Positions 9,047 through 17,883 of a DNA stretch of 64,000 nt are shown here, in pieces. The translations under genes and the position numbers were made by a program. Origin of the DNA: Acidimicrobiaceae bacterium (GTDB lineage Bacteria; Actinomycetota; Acidimicrobiia; Acidimicrobiales; RAAP-2); NCBI GenBank assembly GCA_003138855.1, contig PLHF01000129.1, positions 1,549 to 65,548 on the forward strand. Reading direction: 5' to 3'. Numbering within the stretch: position 1 is the stretch's first letter; each line of letters begins with the position of its first letter. The notes beneath the pieces were generated by a model that was given only the letters and a program-made list of their open reading frames with translations, was not told where the DNA came from and ran no database searches.

Positions 9047-10663
9047 CTACCCGCCGGTCGGGCGGGCCCCGAGCGTGACGTCCACCGTCATCTTGGTACT
9101 GCCCCGGTAGACGCCGACGGCCACCCGATCACCGGGATTGAAGGGGTGGATGGCAGCAGTCAGATCGCTCGGGCTCTGGATCGCCGTGGCGTTCAACGAC
9201 ACGATCACGTCGTTGACCTGCAACCCGGCCTTGTCCGCCGGGCTCCCCGGCTGCACCGAGATGACCAGCGCACCCGACGAAGGAGTCAGGTCGTCCTGCT
9301 GCTTGAGTGCAGGGGTGATCGGTCCCACGGTCACCCCCATGTAGGCGGCGTTCGACACGGGGACCGGTTGCGGAGTCGGGCTGCTCGCGCCTCCCGGGCC
9401 ACCATGCTGCAATTCGGCGAGAAGGGGCTTCACCGAATCGATCGCGATGGCGAACCCGATGTTCTGGGTCGGCGCGTTACCCGTGCTGCTGGAAGCCACC
9501 GCGGTGTTCATGCCGACCACCTGCGCCTGCGCGTCCACCAGCGGACCGCCGGAATTGCCCGGATTGATGGCGGCATCCGTCTGCAGCAGTCCCGTCAGGT
9601 TCTCCGTCTGCCCACTGTCGTTCTGCGCCGTCAGCGAGCGGCCGACGGCGGAGATGATCCCCTCGGTGACCGACGGGCCGCCCGCCAGTGCCAGGGCATT
9701 GCCGATGGCCAGCACGCCGTCGCCCACCTGGGTCTGCCCCGAGTCACCCAGTGCGACCGTCGGCAGGTTCGATGCGTGGTCGATCTGTACCAGGGCGAGG
9801 TCGTGGCCCGGGTCGGTTCCCAGCACGTGGGCGGCCATCGCCGTGGTCTGACCGAACAGTGTGACGGTCACCGATGTGGCTCCTGTCACGACGTGATCGT
9901 TGGTGAGCACCTCGCCGTCGGGTGTGAGGATCATCCCGGTCCCCGCAGCCTCGACGAAGTCGCCTCCGGACGAGCCGGAGGCGGACTGACTGTCGATGGA
10001 GACCACCGCCGGTTCGACCTTGGCCAGTACCGCCTGGACGTCCTGGGGGCGGGCCAGCACACTCTTGTTCGGGAAGAACTGTTCCACGAAGGTGCGCTGG
10101 CTGCCTGCGCCGACCAGTGCTCCGACCAGGCCGCCGACCAGTGCGGCCACCACCGCGGTGAGGAGCACCACCCACATCCACGTGCGCCGCTGCAAGGTGT
10201 GCCGCACCACGCGCGGAGGGGGGACTGCGGGCAGGGCCCCGTACCCATAGGGGTAGGCGGGCGCGGGGCCGGCGGGGGCGTACCCCCCGGTGTACCCCGG
10301 GTAGGAGGGATACACCGGGTACGGGGGGTAGCCCGGGTGGGGCGGATAGGGGGTGTAGGCCGCGGGCCGCGGGTAGGCGCCAGACAGCGGACCGGCGGTG
10401 CCTCGGGGCACCGGATCCACGGTGCCCGGCACCGAGGACGGCGGGCCGCTGCCCGTCCCCGGGGGGGACGTCGCAGGGGGTACGGGGTCGGCCGACAACG
10501 GGCCGGACGGGACACTCCGGGGCGTGGAGGTCGGCTCGGGGGGAACTCCCCCGTCGTTCTCCGGGGGCCGGTTCGAATCCCCCTCGTGGGGGCTTTCATA
10601 AGAAGGCCCAGGTGCCCGATAAGAAAATTGTGAGGATTCCATCAATACCGGCTCATTTCGCAC
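9047..10663 (-). CDS. HtrA/DegP-type S1C serine protease with PDZ domain
   Basis: LTNDHVV (His), HDLALVQI (Asp), NPGNSGGPLVD (Ser), C-term PDZ; N-term Pro/Tyr-rich then TM; start may instead be 10642. Confidence 0.93.
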   Translation of the reverse strand: MRNEPVLMESSQFSYRAPGPSYESPHEGDSNRPPENDGGVPPEPTSTPRSVPSGPLSADPVPPATSPPGTGSGPPSSVPGTVDPVPRGTAGPLSGAYPRPAAYTPYPPHPGYPPYPVYPSYPGYTGGYAPAGPAPAYPYGYGALPAVPPPRVVRHTLQRRTWMWVVLLTAVVAALVGGLVGALVGAGSQRTFVEQFFPNKSVLARPQDVQAVLAKVEPAVVSIDSQSASGSSGGDFVEAAGTGMILTPDGEVLTNDHVVTGATSVTVTLFGQTTAMAAHVLGTDPGHDLALVQIDHASNLPTVALGDSGQTQVGDGVLAIGNALALAGGPSVTEGIISAVGRSLTAQNDSGQTENLTGLLQTDAAINPGNSGGPLVDAQAQVVGMNTAVASSSTGNAPTQNIGFAIAIDSVKPLLAELQHGGPGGASSPTPQPVPVSNAAYMGVTVGPITPALKQQDDLTPSSGALVISVQPGSPADKAGLQVNDVIVSLNATAIQSPSDLTAAIHPFNPGDRVAVGVYRGSTKMTVDVTLGARPTGG

Positions 10664-10775
10664 TGCGCATTGCTTCGAAATGCGACACTAGCTGTGCACC
10701 GGATGACAGCGACATCAGGGTCGGCACACTACACCCGACACCTGCCGCAGCATCCTCGAGATCTACGGAGGAACC

Positions 10776-11018
10776 ATGGACACGAATTGGATGAACCGGG
10801 GGAAGTGCAAGGACCTCTCTCCGACCATCTTCTTTCCGAGCGACGGCGTGGGCGTGCAAGAGGCCCAGCGCATCTGCGCGGAGTGTCCCGTGTCGGACGC
10901 GTGCCTCCAGTACGCGCTCGACGAGCGGGTCGACCACGGCGTCTGGGGCGGCACCTCCGAGCGCGAGCGGCGCCGGATGCTCCGTCGTCGCCGTGTCGGG
11001 CACGCAGTAGCCGTCTGA
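10776..11018 (+). CDS. WhiB-family (Wbl) transcriptional regulator
   Basis: GKCKD...ICAECPVSDAC four-Cys pattern and HGVWGGTSERERRRM; RBS ggagg upstream. Confidence 0.93.
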   Translation: MDTNWMNRGKCKDLSPTIFFPSDGVGVQEAQRICAECPVSDACLQYALDERVDHGVWGGTSERERRRMLRRRRVGHAVAV

Positions 11019-11040
11019 GGATTCACCCGCCAGGTCTGAT

Positions 11041-11970
11041 GTGGCCGGGGCCCAGGTGTTGACGGAGTGCGTCATCAACTTCAGCGAAGGGCGCAGCACG
11101 GAGACCATTGATGCGATCCGCGTCGCCGGCGGGCCCGAGGTGCTCGATGTCCACTCCGACCCGGAGCACCACCGTTCCGTTCTGACCCTTGGTGGACCAC
11201 TCGATGCGGTGGAGGATGCAGCCAGGCGGGTGGTCGCCGAGGCCGTCGCCCGGATCGACCTCCGAACGCACGCCGGCATCCACCCGCGCCTGGGGGCGGC
11301 CGACGTGGTGCCCTTCGTACCGCTTCCTTCCTGCGGGCGGTCAGCGGTTGCGCCGTCCGAGGGATCGGCCGGGGACGCCTGGTCCCGCGTGGTCGAAGCC
11401 AGAGACCGCTTCGCCGTCTGGGCGGCCACCACTCTGCAGTTGCCCTGCTTCCTGTACGGCCCGGAGCGTTCGCTGCCCGAGGTCCGGCGAAGGGCGTTCC
11501 GATCCCTGGCGCCGGACACCGGACCCTCGGAGCCCCACCCCACGGCAGGTGCCTCGGCCGTGGGCGCCCGGCCGGTGCTGGTCGCCTACAACGTGTGGAT
11601 CGCCGGCGCGTCCAGTGGCACTCCCGAGGAGGAGCACGCCCGGGCGGTGGCGGTGGCCCGTTCGCTGGCGAGCGACCTCCGGGGACCCGCCGTCCGGAGC
11701 CTGGGCTTCGCGGTGGACGCAGGCGCACAGGTCAGCTTCAACCTGATCGACCCGGTCGCACGTTCCGTTGTCGACGTCTACGACGCAGTGGCGTCGGGCG
11801 CAGAGTCGAAGGGCTGCAAGGTGCTGCGAGCCGAGTTGGTCGGCCTCGCACCGGCCGAGGTGCTCGACGCCGTCCCCCGCCATCGCTGGGCGGAACTCGA
11901 TCTCACCGAGGATCGGACCATCGAGGGCCGCCTGGACGACAACCAGTCCCCCACTGCCGGCACCAGGTGA
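11041..11970 (+). CDS. ftcD: Glutamate formimidoyltransferase (FtcD N-terminal type)
   Basis: LTECVINFSEGR, DVHSDPEHHRSVLTLGGP, HAGIHPRLGAADVVPFVPL, VAYNVWIAG. Confidence 0.85.
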   Translation: MAGAQVLTECVINFSEGRSTETIDAIRVAGGPEVLDVHSDPEHHRSVLTLGGPLDAVEDAARRVVAEAVARIDLRTHAGIHPRLGAADVVPFVPLPSCGRSAVAPSEGSAGDAWSRVVEARDRFAVWAATTLQLPCFLYGPERSLPEVRRRAFRSLAPDTGPSEPHPTAGASAVGARPVLVAYNVWIAGASSGTPEEEHARAVAVARSLASDLRGPAVRSLGFAVDAGAQVSFNLIDPVARSVVDVYDAVASGAESKGCKVLRAELVGLAPAEVLDAVPRHRWAELDLTEDRTIEGRLDDNQSPTAGTR

Positions 11971-11988
11971 GCCCGATGCTGCCGGTGC

Positions 11989-12261
11989 CTACGAGGCGGT
12001 GACCGACCGGCGCTGCATGGCGCGTTGGCGGCGGAGCCGGCGGCGCTCCCGCTCCGACAGTCCACCCCAGATCCCGAACTTCTCGCCGTTCGCCAGGGCG
12101 TACTCGAGACAGTCCTCGCGGACCACACAGCCACGACACACCTCCTTCGCCTCGCGGGTCGATGCCCCCCGCTCGGGGAAGAAGAGGTCGGGATCGACCC
12201 CCATGCAGTTCGCCTTGGTCTGCCAGGTCCGCTCTTGGGGTCCGTACATCAATGACACCAT
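11989..12261 (-). CDS. WhiB-family (Wbl) transcriptional regulator, WhiB2/WhmD-like
   Basis: TKANCMGVDPDLFFPERG...VCRGCVVREDCLEYAL...FGIWGGLSERERRRLRR; ATG at 12261. Confidence 0.93.
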   Translation of the reverse strand: MVSLMYGPQERTWQTKANCMGVDPDLFFPERGASTREAKEVCRGCVVREDCLEYALANGEKFGIWGGLSERERRRLRRQRAMQRRSVTAS

Positions 12262-12464
12262 GTCCACTGACAGGCCTCCCTCCCACTCAGCTACGCAGCT
12301 TCGGGTGAAGCCGCATAGCACTGATGTAACTACAGATATGTCATCCTTCACTATCTGAGGACGAAACGCAAGAAAAACCTGCTTGTGAACAGGGGCGCAA
12401 TATCCGGGGGCCATCGCAGGGGGCCGGGCGCGTGCGATGGGGCCGTCGGAAGGCCACCACTGGG

Positions 12465-12506
12465 GGCGGTCTCCCGACGACCGTCCACCGTCGTCGGGAG
12501 ACCGCC
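12465..12506. terminator. Perfect 16-bp inverted repeat (ggcggtctcccgacga/tcgtcgggagaccgcc), 10-nt loop
   Basis: Arms 12465-12480 and 12491-12506 are exact reverse complements; lies downstream of the 12547 stop. Confidence 0.7.
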
Positions 12507-12510
12507 GCCC

Positions 12511-12539
12511 GGGACGGTGCCGGTACGCGGCACCGTCCA
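12511..12539. terminator. Perfect inverted repeat ggacggtgccg/cggcaccgtcc-type hairpin just after hydrolase stop
   Basis: ggacggtgcc (12512-12521) and ggcaccgtcc (12529-12538) are exact reverse complements, extendable by one pair. Confidence 0.7.
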
Positions 12540-12546
12540 ATTCACG

Positions 12547-13299
12547 TCAGATCGATGCCCAGAACTGCTCCAGTGCCCTGGCTCCGCCGGCCGGGTCCCC
12601 GAGCATCCACCAGTGACCCTGGCCCTCCATGACTTGGGTGCGCGCCCCCAGGCGTTCCGCCACCACCGAGCCCAGATCACCGGTGCCCATGAAGTGGTCG
12701 AGCGGTGCGGTGACGCTGAGCCCGGGGAGACCGCCGGCAGGCTCGAGCTCGCGGCCCCACTCCGCCATCGCCGGCTGGACCGCCGATCGGTAGAGGGCCA
12801 GGACGCACCGGGCCATCTCCGGGTCCGCAGCCGCGATCAGCCGCTCGGCCGTCGCACGCGGAATACCCAGGCTCTCGAAGAGGGTGACCCGGACCTCGAA
12901 CGGCGTTGCCAGGAACGACTCGAAGTACTCCTCGCCGGCTCCCTCGGTCTGCCAGATCTGCGCGAAGTCGTGCCAGACGTAGTCCGGGTGGAGACCGCCG
13001 AGGGCGTCACTCACCCAACTCCGCACGAGGTCGGGGCGGAGGGACACGGTGCGCAGGGTGAGGATCCCACCCCAGTCGTGGCCGACCAGGTCGACGGGGC
13101 CGTCGGCGGCGGCCAGCACCTCGAGCTCGCCGATCAGCCAGTCGACGTACTCCTCCTTGGTGGCACCCCACCCGTCGGGCGCCGAACGCCCGAATCCGGG
13201 AAGTTGGAGGCAGGAGACATCGGTGCGCTCGAGCCGTGAGACCAGGTCGTCCCAGATGACAGGGGTCTCCGGGTTGCCGTGGACGAAGGTTGCGGCCAT
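12547..13299 (-). CDS. Alpha/beta hydrolase
   Basis: MAATFVHGNPETPVIWDDL (oxyanion HGNP), LVGHDWGG nucleophile elbow, C-term GQGHWW. Confidence 0.88.
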   Translation of the reverse strand: MAATFVHGNPETPVIWDDLVSRLERTDVSCLQLPGFGRSAPDGWGATKEEYVDWLIGELEVLAAADGPVDLVGHDWGGILTLRTVSLRPDLVRSWVSDALGGLHPDYVWHDFAQIWQTEGAGEEYFESFLATPFEVRVTLFESLGIPRATAERLIAAADPEMARCVLALYRSAVQPAMAEWGRELEPAGGLPGLSVTAPLDHFMGTGDLGSVVAERLGARTQVMEGQGHWWMLGDPAGGARALEQFWASI

Positions 13300-13319
13300 G
13301 CAGCGAAGGTAACAGGGCT

Positions 13320-15353
13320 TCAGCCGGCCCGGTGTCCCCGGGTGCGGAGCGTCGTCTTGTGCTTGAGGAAGTCGACCAGCACGTAGTCGCCCAATTCGTC
13401 CGGTGAAGTGGCGAACGTCCGGCCCCGGTTGATGCGGGCCAACTGCTCGACGAACCCCTGCAGGCCGCGATCGGGATCGAGCAGGAAGGTGTTGATGGTG
13501 ATACCGGCCTTGGTGCACCGCATCACCTCGGCCAGGGTGGCCTCGAGCGTCTCCGGTACCGGTGGGTAGTTGAAGAAGACGTCGTAGCCGACGCCCCCGT
13601 CGCAGGGGATGATGTGGGCAGTCGGCTCGCCGTCGGTGACCAGGATGATCTGCTTGGTCCCCGGTTGGTGGGCGAGCATCTTGCGGGCCAGGATCAGCCC
13701 GTGCTGCAGGTTGGTCCCATAGACGTAGTCCCAGCTGACGGTGGGCAGGTCCTCGGGCTCGATCACCCGGGCCACCTCGGAGAACCCGACCAGGCCGAGG
13801 TAGTCGCGGGGGAACTGCGTCGAGATGAGCGTGTGGAGTGCCATGGCCATCTTCTTCGCCGGGACGAAGTTGTCCCGCATCGGCATGGACAGCGACAGGT
13901 CGAGGAGCAGCACGGTGGCCGACCGCGTCAAGGCCTCGGTCTCGATCACCTCGAAGTCGTCGGGGTGGAGCCGCACTGGGACGCCGCTGCCGGCCCTGCG
14001 CACCGCGTTGTGCACCGTCCGTGAAAGGTCGAGGTTGAAGGGGTCGCCGAACTCGTAGGGCTTGGTGGTCTCCTCGCGATCGTGCCCGGTGCCCGTCCAG
14101 GTGGTGGCATGGTTCCCCACCCGGTCCTTGGTCAGCTGCGAGAAGAGGTCGGAGAGCGCCTGTTGGCCGATCCGTCGGATCCCTTTCGGGGTCAGCTCGA
14201 AGCGCCCCTCCCGCTGGTCGATGAGCCCGGCGTCCGTCAACTGCTTGGCCAGCTTTGCCAACCGGTCGAGTGACCGGGCGGCGTCGTCGCCCAGGTTGCG
14301 GGCCACCTTGTCGAGATCGACCTCGGCCAGTGCCGCCGGCGAGTTGGCGGATCGGAGATAGGCCTCGAGCTCGTCGAGGTCGCGTAGCCGCCCGGCGGCA
14401 TCGGCCCCCTCACCCATGCCCATGGGCTGGTCGCCGCTGAACCGGAACCGTTGCTCCCACCCGGCGCCCGGGAACGCCTTCTGCAGATTGCCTGCCAGGC
14501 GGTCCACCTGCCAACGCAGGTCGAGGTCCTCCAGCAGCGACTCGGCCAGGCCCTGGAGCTGGGCACGTTGCTCGGGCGACATCGAGTTCCACATGGCCTG
14601 GGCTGCGGCCATGCGGGCGGCCAGCTGCTCGAGCAGTTCGTCGAGGGAGGACGGGTTGCCAGGGAACAGGTCGCCGAACTGCTCCATGAACGTCTCGAAG
14701 CCGGGGTCGATGGGCTCGCCCGCCTCGCGTTGCTCGACCATCCGGTTCAGCGCGTCGAACGCCTCCCGCAGATGCTCCAGCTGTGCCGGGTCGGGGTTGG
14801 ACAGCGCGTCGGACATCTGCTCGAAGTAGGTCCGGGCGACCTCCTCGCGCAGACGCTCGACCAGCTCCTCGAAATGCTGGCGCGCCTCGGACGACACGAA
14901 CTCGTACTGCTGCAGGCCGCGCACCGTGCCGGCCAGGTCGCTCGGGAGCAGGTCGAGCTGCATGCGCCGCTCGGCAGCCACCTCGTCGGTGACCTCCCGT
15001 CGGCGCTGGTCCCCCGAGGCCTCGGCATCGGCCTGCAGCCGTTCGATGCCGGTACGCTCCTCGCCCAGCACCTGTTGGAGCTCCTCGGCCACCTCGCGGT
15101 AGGCGCCACCCAGGTCACCCCGCTCGAGCTGCTCCTCACGTTCGAGCCGGAGCTGGTCCAGGAGATCGCGCAGTCCCTGCACCTGCTCGCCGTCGGGGGT
15201 GCGCCACCCGCGGTTGAGCATCCGCTGGAGCGCTTCGTGGAGGTCGCCGTTGGCCAGAAGGTCGTCGGTCAGCTGCGACAGCACCGAGTCGGTGTCGTCG
15301 ACCAGCGAGTCCTGGGTTCCGTCCCAACGGCGGTAGTCGAAGCGCCAGGTCAT
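13320..15353 (-). CDS. VWA-domain protein (chelatase-accessory type)
   Basis: MIDAS-like LLDLSLSMPMRDNF and ILVTDGEPTAH; overlaps upstream AAA+ gene by 4 bp. Confidence 0.85.
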   Translation of the reverse strand: MTWRFDYRRWDGTQDSLVDDTDSVLSQLTDDLLANGDLHEALQRMLNRGWRTPDGEQVQGLRDLLDQLRLEREEQLERGDLGGAYREVAEELQQVLGEERTGIERLQADAEASGDQRRREVTDEVAAERRMQLDLLPSDLAGTVRGLQQYEFVSSEARQHFEELVERLREEVARTYFEQMSDALSNPDPAQLEHLREAFDALNRMVEQREAGEPIDPGFETFMEQFGDLFPGNPSSLDELLEQLAARMAAAQAMWNSMSPEQRAQLQGLAESLLEDLDLRWQVDRLAGNLQKAFPGAGWEQRFRFSGDQPMGMGEGADAAGRLRDLDELEAYLRSANSPAALAEVDLDKVARNLGDDAARSLDRLAKLAKQLTDAGLIDQREGRFELTPKGIRRIGQQALSDLFSQLTKDRVGNHATTWTGTGHDREETTKPYEFGDPFNLDLSRTVHNAVRRAGSGVPVRLHPDDFEVIETEALTRSATVLLLDLSLSMPMRDNFVPAKKMAMALHTLISTQFPRDYLGLVGFSEVARVIEPEDLPTVSWDYVYGTNLQHGLILARKMLAHQPGTKQIILVTDGEPTAHIIPCDGGVGYDVFFNYPPVPETLEATLAEVMRCTKAGITINTFLLDPDRGLQGFVEQLARINRGRTFATSPDELGDYVLVDFLKHKTTLRTRGHRAG

Positions 15354-16846
15354 CCCCGGCCCCGATAGGTCGCCCGCGCGCCGGCCGACTCCTTGTTGAG
15401 GCGCTTGGTCAGGTGCAGCCCCTCGAGCAGGAACTCGACGGCACTGGCCACGACGCCGGGGTCCTCCGAACCCCCGGTCAACGACAGCACCGGGGCCGAC
15501 AGCGCCGGCAGCTGGGTGAGCGTCCCCTCGTACGCACTGGTCGGCAGGTCGTCTCCGGCGTGCACGACGGTGTCGGCGGTGAACGCCCCCACCACCGCCT
15601 GGGGATCGGCCAGGTGGACCCGGCGGCGGAAGACCAGGAGCACCGCGGCGGACACCAGATGCGAGAGAATGGCCTCCTCCCGTCCCTCCTCGAGGGACTC
15701 GATCTCCACCTTCCCCTGGGTGGAGGAGACCAGCGCCTGGAGATCGGAGATCCGGGGCACCGCCTCGGACTCGCCGTTGCGGAGCGCACGGCGGGTGGCG
15801 TTCGCCACCAGCGTCTCGTAGTTGGCGATGGTCAGCCGCACCGACACGCCCGAGCGCTGATTGAGATGCGGGCTCTCACGGGCCAACTGGCTCAGCTCCG
15901 CCACCACCTCGGCCATGAATTCGGGCACCTCGACCCGTGGCCGACCTGGGGTGCCCATGGCGCCGTCACCGGGCAGGTCAGCCTCCAGCACGGCGATCCT
16001 CAACTCGGTGGCAGCGTCGGGCGGGTAGTGGGTGCGGATCTGGGCGCCGAAGCGGTCCTTCAGCGGGGTGATGATCCGGCCCCGGTTGGTGTAGTCCTCC
16101 GGATTGGCCGTGGCCACCAGCATGATGTCGAGCGGCAGGCGGACCCGGTGGCCGCGGATCTGCACATCGCGCTCCTCCAGGACGTTGAGCAGGCCGACCT
16201 GGATGCGTTCGGCCAGGTCGGGAAGCTCGTTGACCGCGAAGATGCCGCGATTGAGACGCGGCACCAGCCCGTAGTGGATGGTCAGCTCGTCCGAGAGATA
16301 GCGGCCCTCGGCGACCCGGATGGGGTCCACCTCCCCGATCAGGTCGGCGATCGAGGTGTCGGGTGTGGCCAGCTTCTCGCCGTATCGCTCGCTTCGATGG
16401 ACCCATGACACAGGCAGATCGTCACCGGCTTCGGCCAGGAGGTCCTTGGCGAACCGGGAGATCGGGTGGAACGGGTCGTCGTTGATCTCCGAGTGGGCCA
16501 CGATGGGGAGCCACTCGTCGAGCAGGCCGACCAGCGACCGGATGATGCGGGTCTTGGCCTGGCCCCGTTCCCCCAGGAGGATCACGTCGTGACCGGCCAG
16601 CATCGCGTTCTCCAACTGTGGCAGCACGGTGTCCTCGAAGCCCAGCACCCCGCTGACCAGGGGCTGACCTGCGGCGATGCGAGCCGATGCGTTTCGCCGG
16701 ATCTCCTCGGCCACCGGGATGGAGCTCCATCCGGCCTGGTGCAGCCGACCCAGGGTGGTGATGTCCGGCGGGGGGGTCAGCCGGGTCGAGAGATCCAGGG
16801 ATCCGAGCGGTGCCTCAGGGTGGTCGGAACGGTCCGGCGCGGTCAT
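15350..16846 (-). CDS. AAA+ ATPase, magnesium chelatase ChlI/MoxR-like
   Basis: HDVILLGERGQAKTRIIRSLVGL (Walker A-like), GIFAVNELPDL (Walker B), LVATANPEDYTNRGRIITPLKDRFGAQI. Confidence 0.9.
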   Translation of the reverse strand: MTAPDRSDHPEAPLGSLDLSTRLTPPPDITTLGRLHQAGWSSIPVAEEIRRNASARIAAGQPLVSGVLGFEDTVLPQLENAMLAGHDVILLGERGQAKTRIIRSLVGLLDEWLPIVAHSEINDDPFHPISRFAKDLLAEAGDDLPVSWVHRSERYGEKLATPDTSIADLIGEVDPIRVAEGRYLSDELTIHYGLVPRLNRGIFAVNELPDLAERIQVGLLNVLEERDVQIRGHRVRLPLDIMLVATANPEDYTNRGRIITPLKDRFGAQIRTHYPPDAATELRIAVLEADLPGDGAMGTPGRPRVEVPEFMAEVVAELSQLARESPHLNQRSGVSVRLTIANYETLVANATRRALRNGESEAVPRISDLQALVSSTQGKVEIESLEEGREEAILSHLVSAAVLLVFRRRVHLADPQAVVGAFTADTVVHAGDDLPTSAYEGTLTQLPALSAPVLSLTGGSEDPGVVASAVEFLLEGLHLTKRLNKESAGARATYRGRG

Positions 16847-16880
16847 GCAGTCGAGCCTACGCGGGGGGATGCCGCAGTGA

Positions 16881-16899
16881 AGCGTCGATGTCCGACGCT
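16881..16899. promoter_or_regulatory. 7-bp inverted repeat agcgtcg-N5-cgacgct in divergent promoter region
   Basis: Exact arms, about 35 bp upstream of the AAA+ gene start. Confidence 0.4.
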
Positions 16900-16969
16900 G
16901 TCCCGCCGGCCTCGCCCGGTTTCGCACCCAGCGGCCAGGAATGGAAAGATGATGGTCAACCAGCGATCG

Positions 16970-16989
16970 CGCGCGGAAACCTCCGCGCG
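16970..16989 (+). promoter_or_regulatory. GC-rich hairpin cgcgcgga-aacc-tccgcgcg in sdh leader
   Basis: 8-bp perfect stem with tetraloop, about 46 nt before the sdhC start. Confidence 0.45.
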
Positions 16990-17034
16990 AGGTGGTCCGC
17001 AGTGGCCCGATGAGCCAGATGAGGGAGAAGCGAC

Positions 17035-17868
17035 TTGACCAGTTTGGAGGAAGCGACGAGTACCACGAGTACACCGGTCGTTCTGGGAGGGGTCCGGGGC
17101 GGTCCCTCCGTGCCGACCCTCCGCAAGGACAGATGGTGGGTTCAACAGGTCGTCACGGCCACCGTGCTCACCTTGTTCGTCGGCTACGCCAGCTGGGCGG
17201 CGTTCGTGAACAAGAACTACTACGCCGGTTCGGGCCTCCACCGCGACCTCATCTCGCCGTTCTACTCGCCGTGCCTCACCGAGAGCTGCGTGCCCGGAAG
17301 CCACCCGGGCACGATCATCACCTGGTGGACGATCTCCCCCGCCCTGCTCATCTTGATCTTCCCCCTCGGATTCCGGTTGACCTGCTACTACTACCGCAAG
17401 GCCTACTACCGGTCGTTCTGGATGGCGCCGCCCGCCTGCGCGGTCTCCGACGCACACAGCTCCTACAGCGGTGAGACGCGATTTCCGCTGCTGCTGCAGA
17501 ACGTCCACCGGTACTTCTTCTATGCCGGCCTGGTGTTCAACGTCATCCTGACCATCGACGCCTTCGTGGCCTTCCGCCAACCCGGCATCGGCATCGGGTT
17601 CAGCGTCGGGACCGCGGTGCTGTTGATCAACGCCCTCCTCCTGTGGTCGTACTCGCTCAGCTGCCATTCATGCCGCCATCTGTGCGGTGGTGGGGTAAAG
17701 CAGTTCTCCCAGTCCCCCATCCGGTACAGGGTCTGGAAGCTCCTCACCCCCCTCAACGGCCGGCACATGCTGTTCGCCTGGATGAGCCTGGGCTTCGTGG
17801 CCTTCACCGACCTCTACATTCGGCTGGTGGCGAGCGGGACCATCCACGACTACGGCTTCCACTTCTAA
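17035..17868 (+). CDS. sdhC: Succinate dehydrogenase membrane anchor, mycobacterial Sdh1-type
   Basis: Five-TM-like protein with TCYYYRKAYYRSFWMAPPACAV and SLSCHSCRHLCGGG, directly upstream of sdhA/sdhB. Confidence 0.85.
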   Translation: MTSLEEATSTTSTPVVLGGVRGGPSVPTLRKDRWWVQQVVTATVLTLFVGYASWAAFVNKNYYAGSGLHRDLISPFYSPCLTESCVPGSHPGTIITWWTISPALLILIFPLGFRLTCYYYRKAYYRSFWMAPPACAVSDAHSSYSGETRFPLLLQNVHRYFFYAGLVFNVILTIDAFVAFRQPGIGIGFSVGTAVLLINALLLWSYSLSCHSCRHLCGGGVKQFSQSPIRYRVWKLLTPLNGRHMLFAWMSLGFVAFTDLYIRLVASGTIHDYGFHF

Positions 17869-17883
17869 AGGGGTATCGGACCA

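Noticed and set aside
10565-10600. tRNA T-loop-like ggttcgaatccccc
   Set aside because: Stem does not pair properly (gccgg vs ccccc), no acceptor or anticodon arm; lies in htrA coding sequence, so likely chance
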